A stretch of DNA of 64,000 bases from G965220205 sp965220205 (GCA_965220205.1 OZ244812.1:2170001-2234000), one strand, 5' to 3'. Counted from the first letter of the stretch, positions 16,372-25,842 are shown. Translations and numbers: made by a program. Notes: generated by a model not told the origin, from the sequence alone.

Positions 16372-17985
16372 ATGGCGAAGCAAATCATCTTCAGCGACGA
16401 TGCGCGAAAGTCGCTCAAAGCGGGCATGGACCAGCTGGCCAACACGGTCAAGGTAACGCTGGGCCCGCGCGGTAGGAATGTCATTCTCGACAAGAAGTTC
16501 GGTCCGCCGAACGTCTGCTCCGACGGCGTGACGATCGCCAAGGAGATCGAGCTCGAGGACCACTACGAGAACATGGGCGCCCAACTGCTGAAGGAGGCCG
16601 CCACCAAGACCAACGATGTCGCCGGCGACGGCACGACCACGGCGACGGTGCTTGCCCAAGCAATGATCAACGAAGGGTTCCGGAACATCGCGGCGGGCGC
16701 GGACCCGATGGCGATCAAGAAGGGCATCGACGCTGCGGTGGGAGCGATCCGCATCAGCATCAAGGAGCAGTCCCGCGAGGTCAGCGGCAAGGAACAGATC
16801 GGCCAGGTCGCTTCGCTCTCCGCCCACGACGACGAGATGGGCGGGTTGATTGCCGACGTGATGGAGAAGGTCGGCAAGGACGGCGTCATCACGGTGGAAG
16901 AGGGCAAGAGCCTTGGCTACGAGACCGAGTTCGTCGAGGGCATGCAGATCGACCGCGGCTACATCTCCCCGTACTTCCTGACCGACTCGCAGCGGATGGA
17001 AGCGGCGCTGGACGACCCGTACGTCCTGATTACCGATAAGAAGGTGTCCGCGGTCAACGAGCTGCTCCCGGCGCTGGAGAAGGTGCTCCAGGTGACCAAG
17101 AACATCGTCATCATCGGCGAGGACGTCGATGGCGAGGCGCTGGCGACGCTGGTGGTCAACAAGCTGCGCGGCACGCTCAACGTCTTGGCAGTGAAGGCGC
17201 CGGGCTTCGGCGACCGCCGCAAAGAGATGCTCCAAGACGTCGCCATCCTGACGGGCGGCACTGTCATCAGTGAAGAGATCGGGCGCAAGCTCGACTCGGT
17301 GGAGCCGGAAGACTTCGGCCGGGCCCGCCGCATCGTCGCCACGAAGGACGACACGACGTTCGTCGAGGGGCACGGCGCTGAGCAGGCGATCCAGGACCGC
17401 ATCTCGCAGATCAAGGCCCGCATCGAAGAGACGACGTCCGATTTCGACCGGGAGAAGCTCCAGGAACGGCTGGCGAAGCTCTCCGGCGGCGTCGCGATTA
17501 TCAAGGTCGGCGCAGCCACGGAGATCGAGCTGAAGGAGAAGAAGGCCCGCGTTGAGGACGCGCTCTCCGCCACGCGGGCAGCGGTGGAGGAAGGCATCGT
17601 CCCCGGAGGCGGGGTCGTGCTCGTGCGCGCGAGCGGCGCCATCGACGCCCTCGACCTCGAGGGCGACCTCCGGACCGGCGCGAACATCGTCAAGCGCTCG
17701 CTCGAAGAGCCCGTACGGCTCATCGCCACGAACTCGGGTCAACCGGGAGACGTGATTGTCGACGGAGCGAAGAAGGCCGAGGCCGACTGGGGATTCGACG
17801 CCGACGCCGGCGTGTGGGGACACATGCTCGAACGCGGCATCGTTGATCCGGCAAAGGTCACGCGCGCGGCGGTCGAAAACGCCGCGAGCGTTGCTGCGAT
17901 GGTGCTCACCACCGAATCGCTCGTCACCGACCTGCCCGAGAAGAACGTTGGAGCCCCGGCGATGCCGGACATGCACGACTTCTAG
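16372..17985 (+). CDS. groEL: Chaperonin GroEL (Hsp60)
   Basis: 537 residues. VTLGPRGRNV (28-37) binds ATP phosphates, and GDGTTTAT (86-93) holds the catalytic Asp of the equatorial domain. The apical domain is intact (MQIDRGYISPYF). The C-terminus ends PAMPDMHDF rather than the flexible GGM repeats of most bacterial GroEL, as in some Chloroflexota and Actinobacteria. It forms the 14-mer cage with GroES. AGGAGG precedes the ATG, and a strong terminator lies 27 bp after the stop. This appears to be a housekeeping copy under HrcA control. Confidence 0.97.
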   Translation: MAKQIIFSDDARKSLKAGMDQLANTVKVTLGPRGRNVILDKKFGPPNVCSDGVTIAKEIELEDHYENMGAQLLKEAATKTNDVAGDGTTTATVLAQAMINEGFRNIAAGADPMAIKKGIDAAVGAIRISIKEQSREVSGKEQIGQVASLSAHDDEMGGLIADVMEKVGKDGVITVEEGKSLGYETEFVEGMQIDRGYISPYFLTDSQRMEAALDDPYVLITDKKVSAVNELLPALEKVLQVTKNIVIIGEDVDGEALATLVVNKLRGTLNVLAVKAPGFGDRRKEMLQDVAILTGGTVISEEIGRKLDSVEPEDFGRARRIVATKDDTTFVEGHGAEQAIQDRISQIKARIEETTSDFDREKLQERLAKLSGGVAIIKVGAATEIELKEKKARVEDALSATRAAVEEGIVPGGGVVLVRASGAIDALDLEGDLRTGANIVKRSLEEPVRLIATNSGQPGDVIVDGAKKAEADWGFDADAGVWGHMLERGIVDPAKVTRAAVENAASVAAMVLTTESLVTDLPEKNVGAPAMPDMHDF

Positions 17986-18011
17986 GCCGGCGGAGCAACG
18001 CGCTCACCACG

Positions 18012-18041
18012 AAACGGGGCCTCCCACCAGAGGCCCCGTTT
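18012..18041 (+). terminator. Intrinsic-type terminator after groEL
   Basis: AAACGGGGCCTC and GAGGCCCCGTTT form a perfect 12-bp stem with a 6-nt loop, followed by CTCGTTC. The T-run is weak, but stem strength and position 27 bp past the groEL stop support termination of the chaperonin operon. Confidence 0.8.
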
Positions 18042-18146
18042 CTCGTTCGGGGGGATCAATCGGAAATCTAAGGGTAGCCCTGACCCGCTAGACCTATGAT
18101 CGAGCGAGCGACGATCGAGATGCGCGTGACGTTCAGGAGGCGCGAC

Positions 18147-18956
18147 GTGATTGAGAGACCGGACGTGGAGGGGTTGGGCCGCGAGGTAGGAGAGATATGG
18201 GACCGCAACGCCGAGTACTGGGACCTCCGCATGGGCGAAGGGAACGCTTTCCACAGTGAGTTGATACAACCGTCCCAGGAACGGCTCTTGGACCTGCGGG
18301 CGGGCGATCTGGTGCTGGACGTCGCCTGCGGCAACGGCCAGTTCGCAAGGCAAATGGCCCGACTGGGGGCTCGCGTCGTGGCGTTCGATGTATCCGCGCG
18401 GATGATTGAGCTTGCGAGGGGGAGGACGAGCGACGATGCCGGCCAGATCGAATACTCAATCTTGGACGCAACTGACGAGGAAGCCATAGACGCTCTGGGT
18501 AAAGAGCGCTTTGACGCGGCCGTTTGCACGATGGCGCTGATGGACATGCCGACCATCGAACCGATCGTATCTGCCTTGCGGAGGGTGCTCAAGCCCGGAG
18601 GTCGTTTCGTTTTCTCGGTTAACCATCCCTGCTTCAACTCGGAAGCGACAACGATGCTTGCCGAGGACGTGGTCAGTGAGGGCCGGCGAAGCACCCAGTA
18701 CTCGGTGCGAATCTCCGAATACATCCGTCCGGCGACTCGTCAGGGCGAAGCGATGAGGGGCCAACCGGCCCTGCAGTACTATTTCGAGCGTCCGCTCAGC
18801 CGACTGTTCAAGAGCTGCTTCGACGCCGGATTCGTGCTGGACGGCCTCGAGGAGCCGGTGTTCGGCGAGCCGGGACCGACGGGGCGTCCCACTTGGCGGA
18901 ACCTCGGCCAGATTCCTCCTGTCCTCGTCGCGCGAATGCGCTTACCGCGAGGCTGA
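18147..18956 (+). CDS. Class I SAM-dependent methyltransferase
   Basis: 269 residues from GTG 18147, chosen because AGGAGG (18135-18140) lies exactly 6 nt upstream; an earlier in-frame ATG at 18096 lacks this. Motif I is VLDVACGNGQFARQMA, the acidic end of strand 2 is VAFDVSARMIELA, and motif IV lies in FDAAVCTMALMDM. After the Rossmann core, RVLKPGGRFVFSVNHPCF is typical of UbiE/Methyltransf_11-type small-molecule enzymes. The substrate is unknown. The gene stands alone between the groEL terminator and the convergent M16 peptidase. Confidence 0.85.
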   Translation: MIERPDVEGLGREVGEIWDRNAEYWDLRMGEGNAFHSELIQPSQERLLDLRAGDLVLDVACGNGQFARQMARLGARVVAFDVSARMIELARGRTSDDAGQIEYSILDATDEEAIDALGKERFDAAVCTMALMDMPTIEPIVSALRRVLKPGGRFVFSVNHPCFNSEATTMLAEDVVSEGRRSTQYSVRISEYIRPATRQGEAMRGQPALQYYFERPLSRLFKSCFDAGFVLDGLEEPVFGEPGPTGRPTWRNLGQIPPVLVARMRLPRG

Positions 18957-19055
18957 TGCCTCTGGAGACCTGTTGCACACAGCAGGCCCGATAGGCAGAA
19001 CCGAAGTGCAGGAGATGAATCAGCTTGGCGAGGCAGGAGTGAGGGCGCCCCCGCC

Positions 19056-20318
19056 TCAGGCGGGCAGCAGCCGGCGGAAGCGCGCCTCGGAGCGGAACGG
19101 CCCCACGACTGCGAGGCGGTAGTCGACGTTGCGAAGATACTCGCGGGCGGCGTCCCGGACCTCGCTGGTGGTGATCCTCCGCAGCGAAGCGACAACCTCG
19201 TCGGGAGTCAGCACCTGATCGCGCAGCAACTCCTGTCCGCCCATCCACCCCATCACCGCGCGGGTGTCCTCCAGGCGCAGGTCCAGCCGTCCGACAGCGA
19301 ACTCGACGGCCCTGTCCAGGTCCTGCTGCGGTACGTCCTCGCCCAGCTTGTCGAACTCTCCGATGACCGCGGTGATCGCCTCGTTGACGTTCGACGTATC
19401 GACCCCGCTGGTGACGACCAGCGCCCCGCAGTCCCGATAGTGCATCGAACTGCTGTGCACGTCGTAGGCCAACCCACGGCGCTCCCGCAGTTCCATGAAC
19501 AGGCGGCTCGTCATCCCCTCGCCCAGCACTGCGTTCAGCATGTCCACGGTGTAGCGGTCGGGCGAGGCTGCGGACACCCCTTCCACGGCGAGGCAGAGGT
19601 GCGCTTGGTCGGTGTGACGATTGCCAAGGCGAACACGCACGCCTTCGCCGGTGGGTCGGACATCCTCCCAGGGCAGCGGGTCGCCGGAGGGCCAGTCGCC
19701 CAGGAGCTCGTCAACGCGGCTGACGACCTCGTCGTGGGCGATGTTCCCCGCCACGGATACGACGACGTTGTTCGGCACGTACTGACTCGCGTGGTAGTCG
19801 GCGAGCGCCTGGCGCGAGATCGCGCCGACGGACTCTTTCGTCCCGCCGATGTCGCGGCCCATTGCCTGATCGGGCCACAACGCCTCGTCGATTAGCATGT
19901 CGGCGTACGCATCCGGCTGGTCGTTGGTCATGTTGAGTTCTTCGATGATGACGCCGCGCTCGCGCTCGACCTCGTTCGGCGCGAACAGCGGATGACGCGT
20001 CATGTCGGTGAGGACGTCGAGCGCGAGTGGGAAGTGCGTGGCTGCGACCTTGCAGAAATACATGGTCGCTTCGCGATCGGTGCTCGCGTTCATCATGCCG
20101 CCGACCGACTCGATTGCTCCGCCGATCAGCTGTGGTTCCGGACGCTTCTCGGTCCCCTTGAACAGGACGTGTTCGAGGTAATGGGACGCTCCCGCGATCT
20201 GGTCAGCCTCGTATCGTGAGCCCGCGCCGACGAAGACGCCGACCGCAGCCGAACGGGTGTGCGGCATCGTGCTGCTCAGTACCCTGAGTCCGTTAGAAAG
20301 GACTGATCGTTCGTACAA
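19056..20318 (-). CDS. M16 family zinc peptidase (processing peptidase-like)
   Basis: 420 residues. The inverted zinc motif HxxEH is HYLEH (about 46-50), with the distal Glu in the ERGVIIEELNM region; the second half holds RRGLAYDVHSSS, the usual R/Y pair of active M16B subunits. Both halves of the clamshell are present, so it could act alone as a homodimer. It probably degrades or processes peptides; homologues include PqqL and mitochondrial processing peptidase. The start is TTG 20318 with AGAGGAG upstream, and a -10 box TAGAAT lies on this strand at 20360-20365. The gene is monocistronic. Confidence 0.9.
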   Translation of the reverse strand: MYERSVLSNGLRVLSSTMPHTRSAAVGVFVGAGSRYEADQIAGASHYLEHVLFKGTEKRPEPQLIGGAIESVGGMMNASTDREATMYFCKVAATHFPLALDVLTDMTRHPLFAPNEVERERGVIIEELNMTNDQPDAYADMLIDEALWPDQAMGRDIGGTKESVGAISRQALADYHASQYVPNNVVVSVAGNIAHDEVVSRVDELLGDWPSGDPLPWEDVRPTGEGVRVRLGNRHTDQAHLCLAVEGVSAASPDRYTVDMLNAVLGEGMTSRLFMELRERRGLAYDVHSSSMHYRDCGALVVTSGVDTSNVNEAITAVIGEFDKLGEDVPQQDLDRAVEFAVGRLDLRLEDTRAVMGWMGGQELLRDQVLTPDEVVASLRRITTSEVRDAAREYLRNVDYRLAVVGPFRSEARFRRLLPA

Positions 20319-20359
20319 CAGAGCTCCTCTTGCGTTGGGGCTACGCCTCAGGCGTCTCC

Positions 20360-20365
20360 ATTCTA
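20360..20365 (-). promoter_or_regulatory. -10 box upstream of the M16 peptidase gene
   Basis: TAGAAT on the minus strand, 42 bp before the TTG start. It matches the -10 hexamer seen before pyrG, rho, xdhC and the thrS leader. No convincing -35 hexamer. Confidence 0.5.
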
Positions 20366-20531
20366 GCCTACGTTGTAATACGGGCTGACAGCGAGGATGC
20401 CTCTCAGACCTGGCTCCCCCAAGTTCTGCAATTCTGGCAAGCGGCGGAGCGGAAGGACATGTCTTTCGATGGCGCCATTCGCCAGGTAAACGGCCTCAAA
20501 CGCCATAGGGTCAACCGGTCCAGCGGCCTGG

Positions 20532-21818
20532 CTATACCGGTTCGAGGACTTGTTGGCTGCCCATGTAGGGGACGAGGACGCCGGGGAGCGCGACGCTGCC
20601 GTCGGGCTGCTGGAATGTTTCGAGGATGGCGATGATCACGCGCGGGAGGGCGAGGCCCGATCCGTTGAGCGTGTGGACGAACTCGGTCCGCCCGCCCGCC
20701 TCGCGCCTGAAACGGATGTTGGCCCGGCGGGCCTGGAAGTCGGTGCAGTTCGAGCACGAACTTACTTCGAGCCACTCCTCGGATGCGGGGGTCCATATCT
20801 CCACGTCGTAGCTCTTGGTCGACGGGAACCCCATGTCGCCCGTGCAGAGCTGGAGGATGCGAAACGGCAGGCCGAGGCCGCGCGGGATGTCGGATGCGTG
20901 TTCGACGATCTGTTCGAGCGCCGCCATCGACGACTCCGGCTCGACGAACTGGTACATCTCCACCTTGTCGAACTGATGGACGCGCTTGAGTCCGCGGACC
21001 TGCGAGCCGGCGGCGGCCTTCTCCCGCCTGAAGCACGGGGTGTGCGCCATGTAGCGCAGGGGGAGCCTGGCCGCATCGAGTATCTCGTCGCGGTGCAGGT
21101 TGGTGAGCGGGACCTCGGCGGTGGGGATAAGCCAGAGGTCCTCCTCCGCGTCGTGGTAGAGAGCGTCGGCGAACTTGGGCAGGTTGGCGCTTCCTTCGAG
21201 GCTCTGCCCGAGGACGAGGTAGGGGACGCCGCGCTCGCTGTAGCCATGGCGCTCGTGGTGAAGGTCGATCATCCATTGGATCAGCGCCCGCTGGAGCCGG
21301 ACGCCGGCCTCGCCCAGCACGTAGAACATGCGCCCCGAGATGCGCGCGCCCCGCTCGAAATCGGTCACGCCCAGCGATTCCGCAAGCTCCCAGTGCGGCC
21401 TGAGCGGGAAGTCGTAGGCGCGGTGGATGCCCTCTTCGCGGAGGACAACGTTTCCGCTCTCGTCGTCGCCGTCGGGGACGTCCTCGCTGACGATGTTGGG
21501 GACGCTGAGCATGAGCGCTCGAAGCTCGGCGTCGGCTGCGCGCACGTCGTGTTCGAGCGCCGTGAGCCGCTCGCCGAAGGTCCGGACATCGTCCTTCGCT
21601 GCCTCGGCGGCAGCGGAGTTCCCGGCCTTGATCAGCTCGCCGATGGCCTTGCTCGAGTCGTTGCGCCGTGCGCGGAGCTCGTCCGCCTCGGCGACGAGGG
21701 TACGGCGGCGCTGGTCGGCGGCGGCGATCGCGTCCGCCGCCGCCGGGTCCTCGCGCCGACGCTCCAATGAGCGGCGGACCAGTTCCGGGTGATGGCGGAT
21801 GAGGTCGATGTTCAGCAC
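20532..21818 (-). CDS. serS: Seryl-tRNA synthetase
   Basis: 428 residues, class II. The N-terminal 110 residues form the antiparallel coiled coil that grips the long variable arm of tRNA-Ser. Motif 2 lies around PCFRREKAAAGSQVRG, and motif 3 is NGSGLALPRVIIAILE. The C-terminus is normal. It charges tRNA-Ser and, where present, tRNA-Sec, which matters because of the in-frame TGA in the osmC gene. The start is GTG 21818, 4 nt after the lysS stop, so the two synthetases are co-transcribed. Confidence 0.96.
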   Translation of the reverse strand: MLNIDLIRHHPELVRRSLERRREDPAAADAIAAADQRRRTLVAEADELRARRNDSSKAIGELIKAGNSAAAEAAKDDVRTFGERLTALEHDVRAADAELRALMLSVPNIVSEDVPDGDDESGNVVLREEGIHRAYDFPLRPHWELAESLGVTDFERGARISGRMFYVLGEAGVRLQRALIQWMIDLHHERHGYSERGVPYLVLGQSLEGSANLPKFADALYHDAEEDLWLIPTAEVPLTNLHRDEILDAARLPLRYMAHTPCFRREKAAAGSQVRGLKRVHQFDKVEMYQFVEPESSMAALEQIVEHASDIPRGLGLPFRILQLCTGDMGFPSTKSYDVEIWTPASEEWLEVSSCSNCTDFQARRANIRFRREAGGRTEFVHTLNGSGLALPRVIIAILETFQQPDGSVALPGVLVPYMGSQQVLEPV

Positions 21819-21822
21819 GGCC

Positions 21823-23316
21823 CTAGTCCCGGTCGTGCTCGCCGTGGCGCACCTGGGGAAACAGCAGCACGTCGCGAATCGTCCGCTGCCCGGTGAGCAG
21901 CATAACGAGCCGGTCCACGCCGATCCCTAGTCCCCCCGTGGGGGGCATGCCGTACTCCAGCGCGACGAGGAAGTCCTCGTCCATGCGGTCGAGATCTTCG
22001 CCCTGATATCGTTTGCGCAGTTCTTCCTGCTCCTCGAGGCGCTGCCGCTGCACGTCGGGGTCGTTGAGCTCGGTGAACGCGTTGGCGATCTCCATGCCGG
22101 CCGCGAACGCCTCGAAGCGCTCCGCGTAGCGTGGGTCGTCTCGACTGGCCTTGGCCAGCGGGGACATCTCGACGGGGTAGCCGACGAGGAACGCCGGCTG
22201 CACCAGCTTCGGCTCGACGAACGTGCCGACCAGTTTGTCGATGAGCCTGCCCCTGCTCTCGGCGTAGGTGGCGGGGATGTGCGCCTCGCGCATCCGGTCG
22301 GCCAGGGAGGCGGCGTCCGGGTATGAGTCCAAGTCGATGCCGCTATGCTCGAGGACGGCGTCGTGGAGCGAGATGCGCGGCCAGGGAGGCGCGAGACGAA
22401 TCTCGACGTCGCCGTAGGTCACGGTTGTGCCACCCTGGACCTCCAAGGCAAGCGCGGGCGCAAGGCTCTCGACCAATCGCATCATGTCGTTGTAGTCGGC
22501 GTATGCCTCGTAGCTCTCGAGCAGTGTGAACTCGGGGTTGTGATTGGCGTCGATGCCCTCGTTGCGGAAGACCCTCCCGATCTCATAGACCTTGTCCATG
22601 CCGCCCACGATGAGCCGCTTCAGGTAGAGTTCCAGGGCGATGCGCAGGTAGAGCGAGCGGTCGAGCGCGCGGTGCTCGGTGACGAACGGCTCGGCCATGG
22701 CGCCGGCTGGCACAGGGACGAGCACAGGGGTGTCCACCTCGAGGTACCCGCGGCTGTCGAAGAAGCTGCGGATGGCTGTGACGACGCGGCTGCGGGCGCG
22801 CATGACATCGTGGACCTCGCGGTTCGCCATGAGGTCCAGGTACCGCTGGCGGTAGCGCTGCTCGATGTCGCGCAGACCGTGGAACTTCTCGGGGGGAGGG
22901 CGCATGCTCTTGGCGAGCAGCGTTAGCCGCTCGACCGCCACGGAGACCTCGCCGGCCTTGGTGCGCATAAGGGCGCCCTCGGCGCCAATGAAGTCGCCTA
23001 GGTCCAGCTCGTCGATGAGCGCGTAGCCCTCGGCGAGCACGTCCGAGCGGAGAAACAGCTGGATGCGTCCGGCTGCGTCCTCGATGTCGGCGAACGAAGC
23101 CTTGCCCATGCCACGGAGGCGGGTCATGCGGCCCGCGACCGACACGCGCGGAGCCTCCGGCGAACCCTCGCGCTCGGACGCAGCGAACAGCTCGGCCGCT
23201 TGGGCGGTCGTGTGGGTCCTGTGGGACCGTGCAGGGTACGGGTCAATGCCCAACTCGACCAACCGGTCCAGCTTCGACCGGCGGCTCCGCAGGAGCTGTT
23301 CACCGCGCTGTGGCAT
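21823..23316 (-). CDS. lysS: Lysyl-tRNA synthetase, class II
   Basis: 497 residues. The N-terminal OB-fold anticodon-binding domain (VAGRMTRLRGMGKASFADIED) is followed by the catalytic core with motif 2 FRNEGIDANHNPEFTLLE and motif 3 GLGIGVDRLVMLLTG. Residue pattern and length are normal. GGAGGG sits just before ATG 23316. It is second in a greA-lysS-serS row (54 bp after greA, 4 nt before serS), an arrangement that groups elongation and tRNA-charging functions. Confidence 0.96.
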   Translation of the reverse strand: MPQRGEQLLRSRRSKLDRLVELGIDPYPARSHRTHTTAQAAELFAASEREGSPEAPRVSVAGRMTRLRGMGKASFADIEDAAGRIQLFLRSDVLAEGYALIDELDLGDFIGAEGALMRTKAGEVSVAVERLTLLAKSMRPPPEKFHGLRDIEQRYRQRYLDLMANREVHDVMRARSRVVTAIRSFFDSRGYLEVDTPVLVPVPAGAMAEPFVTEHRALDRSLYLRIALELYLKRLIVGGMDKVYEIGRVFRNEGIDANHNPEFTLLESYEAYADYNDMMRLVESLAPALALEVQGGTTVTYGDVEIRLAPPWPRISLHDAVLEHSGIDLDSYPDAASLADRMREAHIPATYAESRGRLIDKLVGTFVEPKLVQPAFLVGYPVEMSPLAKASRDDPRYAERFEAFAAGMEIANAFTELNDPDVQRQRLEEQEELRKRYQGEDLDRMDEDFLVALEYGMPPTGGLGIGVDRLVMLLTGQRTIRDVLLFPQVRHGEHDRD

Positions 23317-23370
23317 CGGGCCCTCCGGCGAGTTCGTCGGGACTGCGGACTGATAGGGAGGCGATGCCCG

Positions 23371-23850
23371 CTATCGCACCGAGACGACGGTCACCTGGTG
23401 CGTGCCCGCTGGGACGGTGAAGTCGACCGAGTCGCCGGCCGACTTGCCCAGGAGTGCGCGCCCGATGGGGGACTCGTTGGAGATACGGCCGTCGCCGGGA
23501 GACGCCTCGGCGCTGCCGACGATGGTGTACGTCTCGGTCTTCTTCGCGCCGCCGAACTGCACCTTGACGATCGAGCCAACTTCGACGACGTCAGACCGCG
23601 ATGCGGCGAGGGAGTGGTCGGGGATGATTACGGCGCTCTGGATCATCGCCTCGAGCTCTTGGATTCTTCCCTCGACGAAGCCCTGCTCGCTCTTGGCCTC
23701 CTCGTACTCGGCGTTCTCGAGCTCCCCCACCTCTTTCGCTTCCTGGATGCGCCCGGCCACTTCCAGCCGGCGGACGCTCCGCAGATGGTCGATTTCTTGT
23801 TCCAGCAGCCGGAGGCCCTCGGTTGTCAGGTAGGTGCTGCCGGAGGTCAT
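23371..23850 (-). CDS. greA: Transcription elongation factor GreA
   Basis: 159 residues. The N-terminal coiled coil carries the acidic tip ENAEYEEAKSEQG, whose Asp/Glu residues promote RNA cleavage in backtracked polymerase; the FKBP-like C-terminal domain includes SNESPIGRALLGKSAGDSVDF. The frame extends upstream to 24030 without similarity; ATG 23850 (MTSGSTYLTTEG) gives the standard length, with GGGGAG about ten nt upstream. It rescues stalled RNA polymerase. It leads a row with lysS and serS. Confidence 0.94.
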   Translation of the reverse strand: MTSGSTYLTTEGLRLLEQEIDHLRSVRRLEVAGRIQEAKEVGELENAEYEEAKSEQGFVEGRIQELEAMIQSAVIIPDHSLAASRSDVVEVGSIVKVQFGGAKKTETYTIVGSAEASPGDGRISNESPIGRALLGKSAGDSVDFTVPAGTHQVTVVSVR

Positions 23851-24195
23851 GACGCCATTCTCCCCATGCGTCTCTCCTTGCGCATCGAGCGCAACGGCAG
23901 AGAAACAGGACCGAGAGCCCCAGAGGGGCCTCGGCGCCGTGAAGGCGTTCTTCATCATAGCATCCGTCAGGAGCGCCGACCAGAGCGCTCCCTCCTGAAC
24001 CTTCCCCGCCAAGCCGGAGGCTAGGGACAAGAGTGTGGGACTGAGGAGGGCGACGGCACGAGAACCGGCTTTCGCCGCGTCCGTAATTGATTGAACGCTG
24101 GCTTAGACAAGTTCTAAGATGATGACCAAGTATTGCTGCCGGCGGCCGCTCTCCTGCCGGGGGACGCGGCGGCGCGGACGGCTGCGAGGGGCGAC
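23851..24195. other. Divergent greA/rsmD intergenic region
   Basis: 345 bases between divergently transcribed genes. A plus-strand promoter (24091-24120) is recognisable. CTTAGA and TCTAAG (24102-24107, 24113-24118) form a 6-bp inverted repeat inside its spacer and -10 region. No gene or RNA was recognised in the rest. Confidence 0.55.
24091..24120 (+). promoter_or_regulatory. Putative promoter of rsmD-coaD
   Basis: TTGAAC (24091-24096), 18-bp spacer, TAAGAT (24115-24120). The local AT-richness and a 76-nt distance from the box to the rsmD start support it. A small inverted repeat in the spacer could be an operator. Confidence 0.5.
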
Positions 24196-24759
24196 GTGCG
24201 GGTGACCGGCGGCGTGGCAGGGGGAGTTCCCCTGGGGTCTCCGCGGTCCCCTGGAGTGCGGCCGACCACTGACCGGGTGCGGAGCGCGCTATTCAATGTC
24301 CTGGCCGCCTATGGCCTGGAGGGGGCTTCGGTCGTGGACCTGTACGCCGGAACGGGGTCGTTGGGCATCGAGGCGCTGAGCCGAGGAGTGGCTCACGCTG
24401 ATTTCGTGGAGGCAGACAGGAGGCAGGTGGCGGTGATCCGCGCAAACCTGGCCACGACGAAGCTCGCCGACCGCGCCCACGTGCTCCACGCACGTGTCGA
24501 GCACGCTGTTGACGGTCTCGACGGGCCATACGATTTCGTCCTGATGGACCCGCCTTACGTCCAGCCGTTCCCAGCGGACGTAGTCGGGAGGATCGGCGCG
24601 CTGCGTCTGCTGGCGGACGGGGGTATGGCGGTAGTGGGACACGCGAGCCGGACGCCGGCGCCGGAGCGGTGCGGCTCGCTGGTCCGCTGGGCCGACCGCC
24701 GGTACGGCGACTCGTCGCTCGCGTTCTATTCGGCTGAGGCGTCAGAGGAAACGGTATGA
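24196..24759 (+). CDS. rsmD: 16S rRNA (guanine(966)-N2)-methyltransferase
   Basis: 187 residues from GTG 24196, chosen because the family N-terminus (MRVTGGVAGG, compare MRVIAG) begins there and GAGGGG lies upstream. RPTTDRVRSALFNVL and the SAM motif VVDLYAGTGSLGIEALSRG are diagnostic, and the catalytic DPPY sits in FVLMDPPYVQPF. It methylates G966 of 16S rRNA during 30S assembly. The stop overlaps the coaD start by 4 nt (ATGA), the common rsmD-coaD pair of bacteria. Confidence 0.93.
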   Translation: MRVTGGVAGGVPLGSPRSPGVRPTTDRVRSALFNVLAAYGLEGASVVDLYAGTGSLGIEALSRGVAHADFVEADRRQVAVIRANLATTKLADRAHVLHARVEHAVDGLDGPYDFVLMDPPYVQPFPADVVGRIGALRLLADGGMAVVGHASRTPAPERCGSLVRWADRRYGDSSLAFYSAEASEETV

Positions 24760-25235
24760 CAGTGGCGATCTACCCCGGCCGGTTCGACCCGGTCACCGCG
24801 GGTCACCTGGACATCGTGGAGCGGGGCGCCAAGCTGTTCGACCGGCTCGTCGTGGCGGTTTTCGAGGCGCCGGAGCGGCAGACGTTGTTCTCGACGGAGG
24901 AGCGGATGGAGCTGCTGCGCGGGGCCTTGGCCGACGAGCACTCCGTGGAGGTCTCGCGGTTCGGCGGCTTGGTGGTCGACTTCGCGCACCGCGTGGGAGC
25001 GACTGCAATCGTGCGCGGCGTCCGCATGAACGCAGACTTCGAGCATGAGTTCGAGATGGCGCTGATGAACCGCCGTCTGGCGCCGGATGTGGACGTGGTC
25101 TGTTTGATCACGAACATCCGGTACCAGTTCGTGCGCGCCAGCTTGCTGAAGGAGGTCGCTCGCCTGGGCGGCGATGTCGACGGTCTGGCTCCGCCCAACG
25201 TAGTTGCCGCCTTGCGCGACCGCTTGGGCGCATAG
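24756..25235 (+). CDS. coaD: Phosphopantetheine adenylyltransferase
   Basis: 159 residues. It adds AMP to 4'-phosphopantetheine, the penultimate step of coenzyme A synthesis. The nucleotidyltransferase motif TAGHLDIVERG has the T/HxGH His pair, RGVRMNADFEHEFEMALMNR binds substrate, and VRASLLKEVARLGG replaces the usual ISSSxVKE. The first motif is GRFDPVT where most homologues have GSFDPxT, a single-residue difference. It works downstream of the pan genes at 36-39 kb. Translation is coupled to rsmD. Confidence 0.94.
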   Translation: MTVAIYPGRFDPVTAGHLDIVERGAKLFDRLVVAVFEAPERQTLFSTEERMELLRGALADEHSVEVSRFGGLVVDFAHRVGATAIVRGVRMNADFEHEFEMALMNRRLAPDVDVVCLITNIRYQFVRASLLKEVARLGGDVDGLAPPNVVAALRDRLGA

Positions 25236-25311
25236 CTCCGCGAGTCCAAGAAAGACCGAGCGACGCTATCGAGAAGAGTGCAGGAAAAGTGCATCAAGAA
25301 GGGAGACTGCA

Positions 25312-25842
25312 ATGGAGATTCTAGAACTCGTCGACCAACTGGACCACCTGGTCCGGAACGCGAAGAAGGTGCCCATCACAGGGCAATCGATGGTCGCCTC
25401 CGAGCGCTTGCAGGAGGTCGTCGACCAGATGCGGCTGACTGTTCCGATCGATATTCAGTCGGCGCGCGACGTGCTCGACCGTCGAGAGCAGATTGTGAAC
25501 CAGACGATGCTGGACGCGAGACGCATGCGCTCGACTGCCGAAGCGGACGCGCGAGCCCTCGTGGATGAGAGCGAGTTGATGAAGTCGGCGATGAAGCGCG
25601 GCGACGATATGGTGGCCGCGGCGGAGGAAAAGGCGGACCGCATCATGCGGGGCGCCGAGGCCGAGGCGCGGCGGCGCATTGCGGGCGCCGATCAATACTC
25701 CCATGACTCCCTCGCGAGCCTCGAGGAACAGGTGATCGGGCTGCTGAATGTGATCCATGCCGGGCAGCGTTCCCTCGAACCCGCTCTCCAGGCATCCTCG
25801 CAGTTGTTTGGCGCAGAGCAGGGCGCGCCCACAGGTCACTAG
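25312..25842 (+). CDS. Conserved helical protein, coiled coil, unknown function
   Basis: 176 residues from ATG 25312 with GAAGGGAGA at 7-8 nt. It starts MEILELVDQLDHLV and is almost entirely helical; residues 50-140 are charged with heptad-like spacing (RSTAEADARALVDESELMKSAM), and the C-terminus is a short amphipathic helix. Similar small proteins next to coaD are usually annotated as ATPase, or ATP synthase subunit B/H-like, from coiled-coil similarity alone. A role in division or envelope scaffolding (DivIVA-like) is possible but not shown. It lies 76 bp after coaD and is followed by a terminator-like hairpin. Confidence 0.75.
   Translation: MEILELVDQLDHLVRNAKKVPITGQSMVASERLQEVVDQMRLTVPIDIQSARDVLDRREQIVNQTMLDARRMRSTAEADARALVDESELMKSAMKRGDDMVAAAEEKADRIMRGAEAEARRRIAGADQYSHDSLASLEEQVIGLLNVIHAGQRSLEPALQASSQLFGAEQGAPTGH

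Noticed and set aside
16324..17976. 550-codon minus-strand frame opposite groEL
   Set aside because: Antisense shadow of groEL, a known recurrent artefact of GC-rich groEL genes.
24102..24118. LexA-type SOS box before rsmD
   Set aside because: CTTAGA-N5-TCTAAG does not match known LexA boxes, and the downstream genes are not SOS genes.
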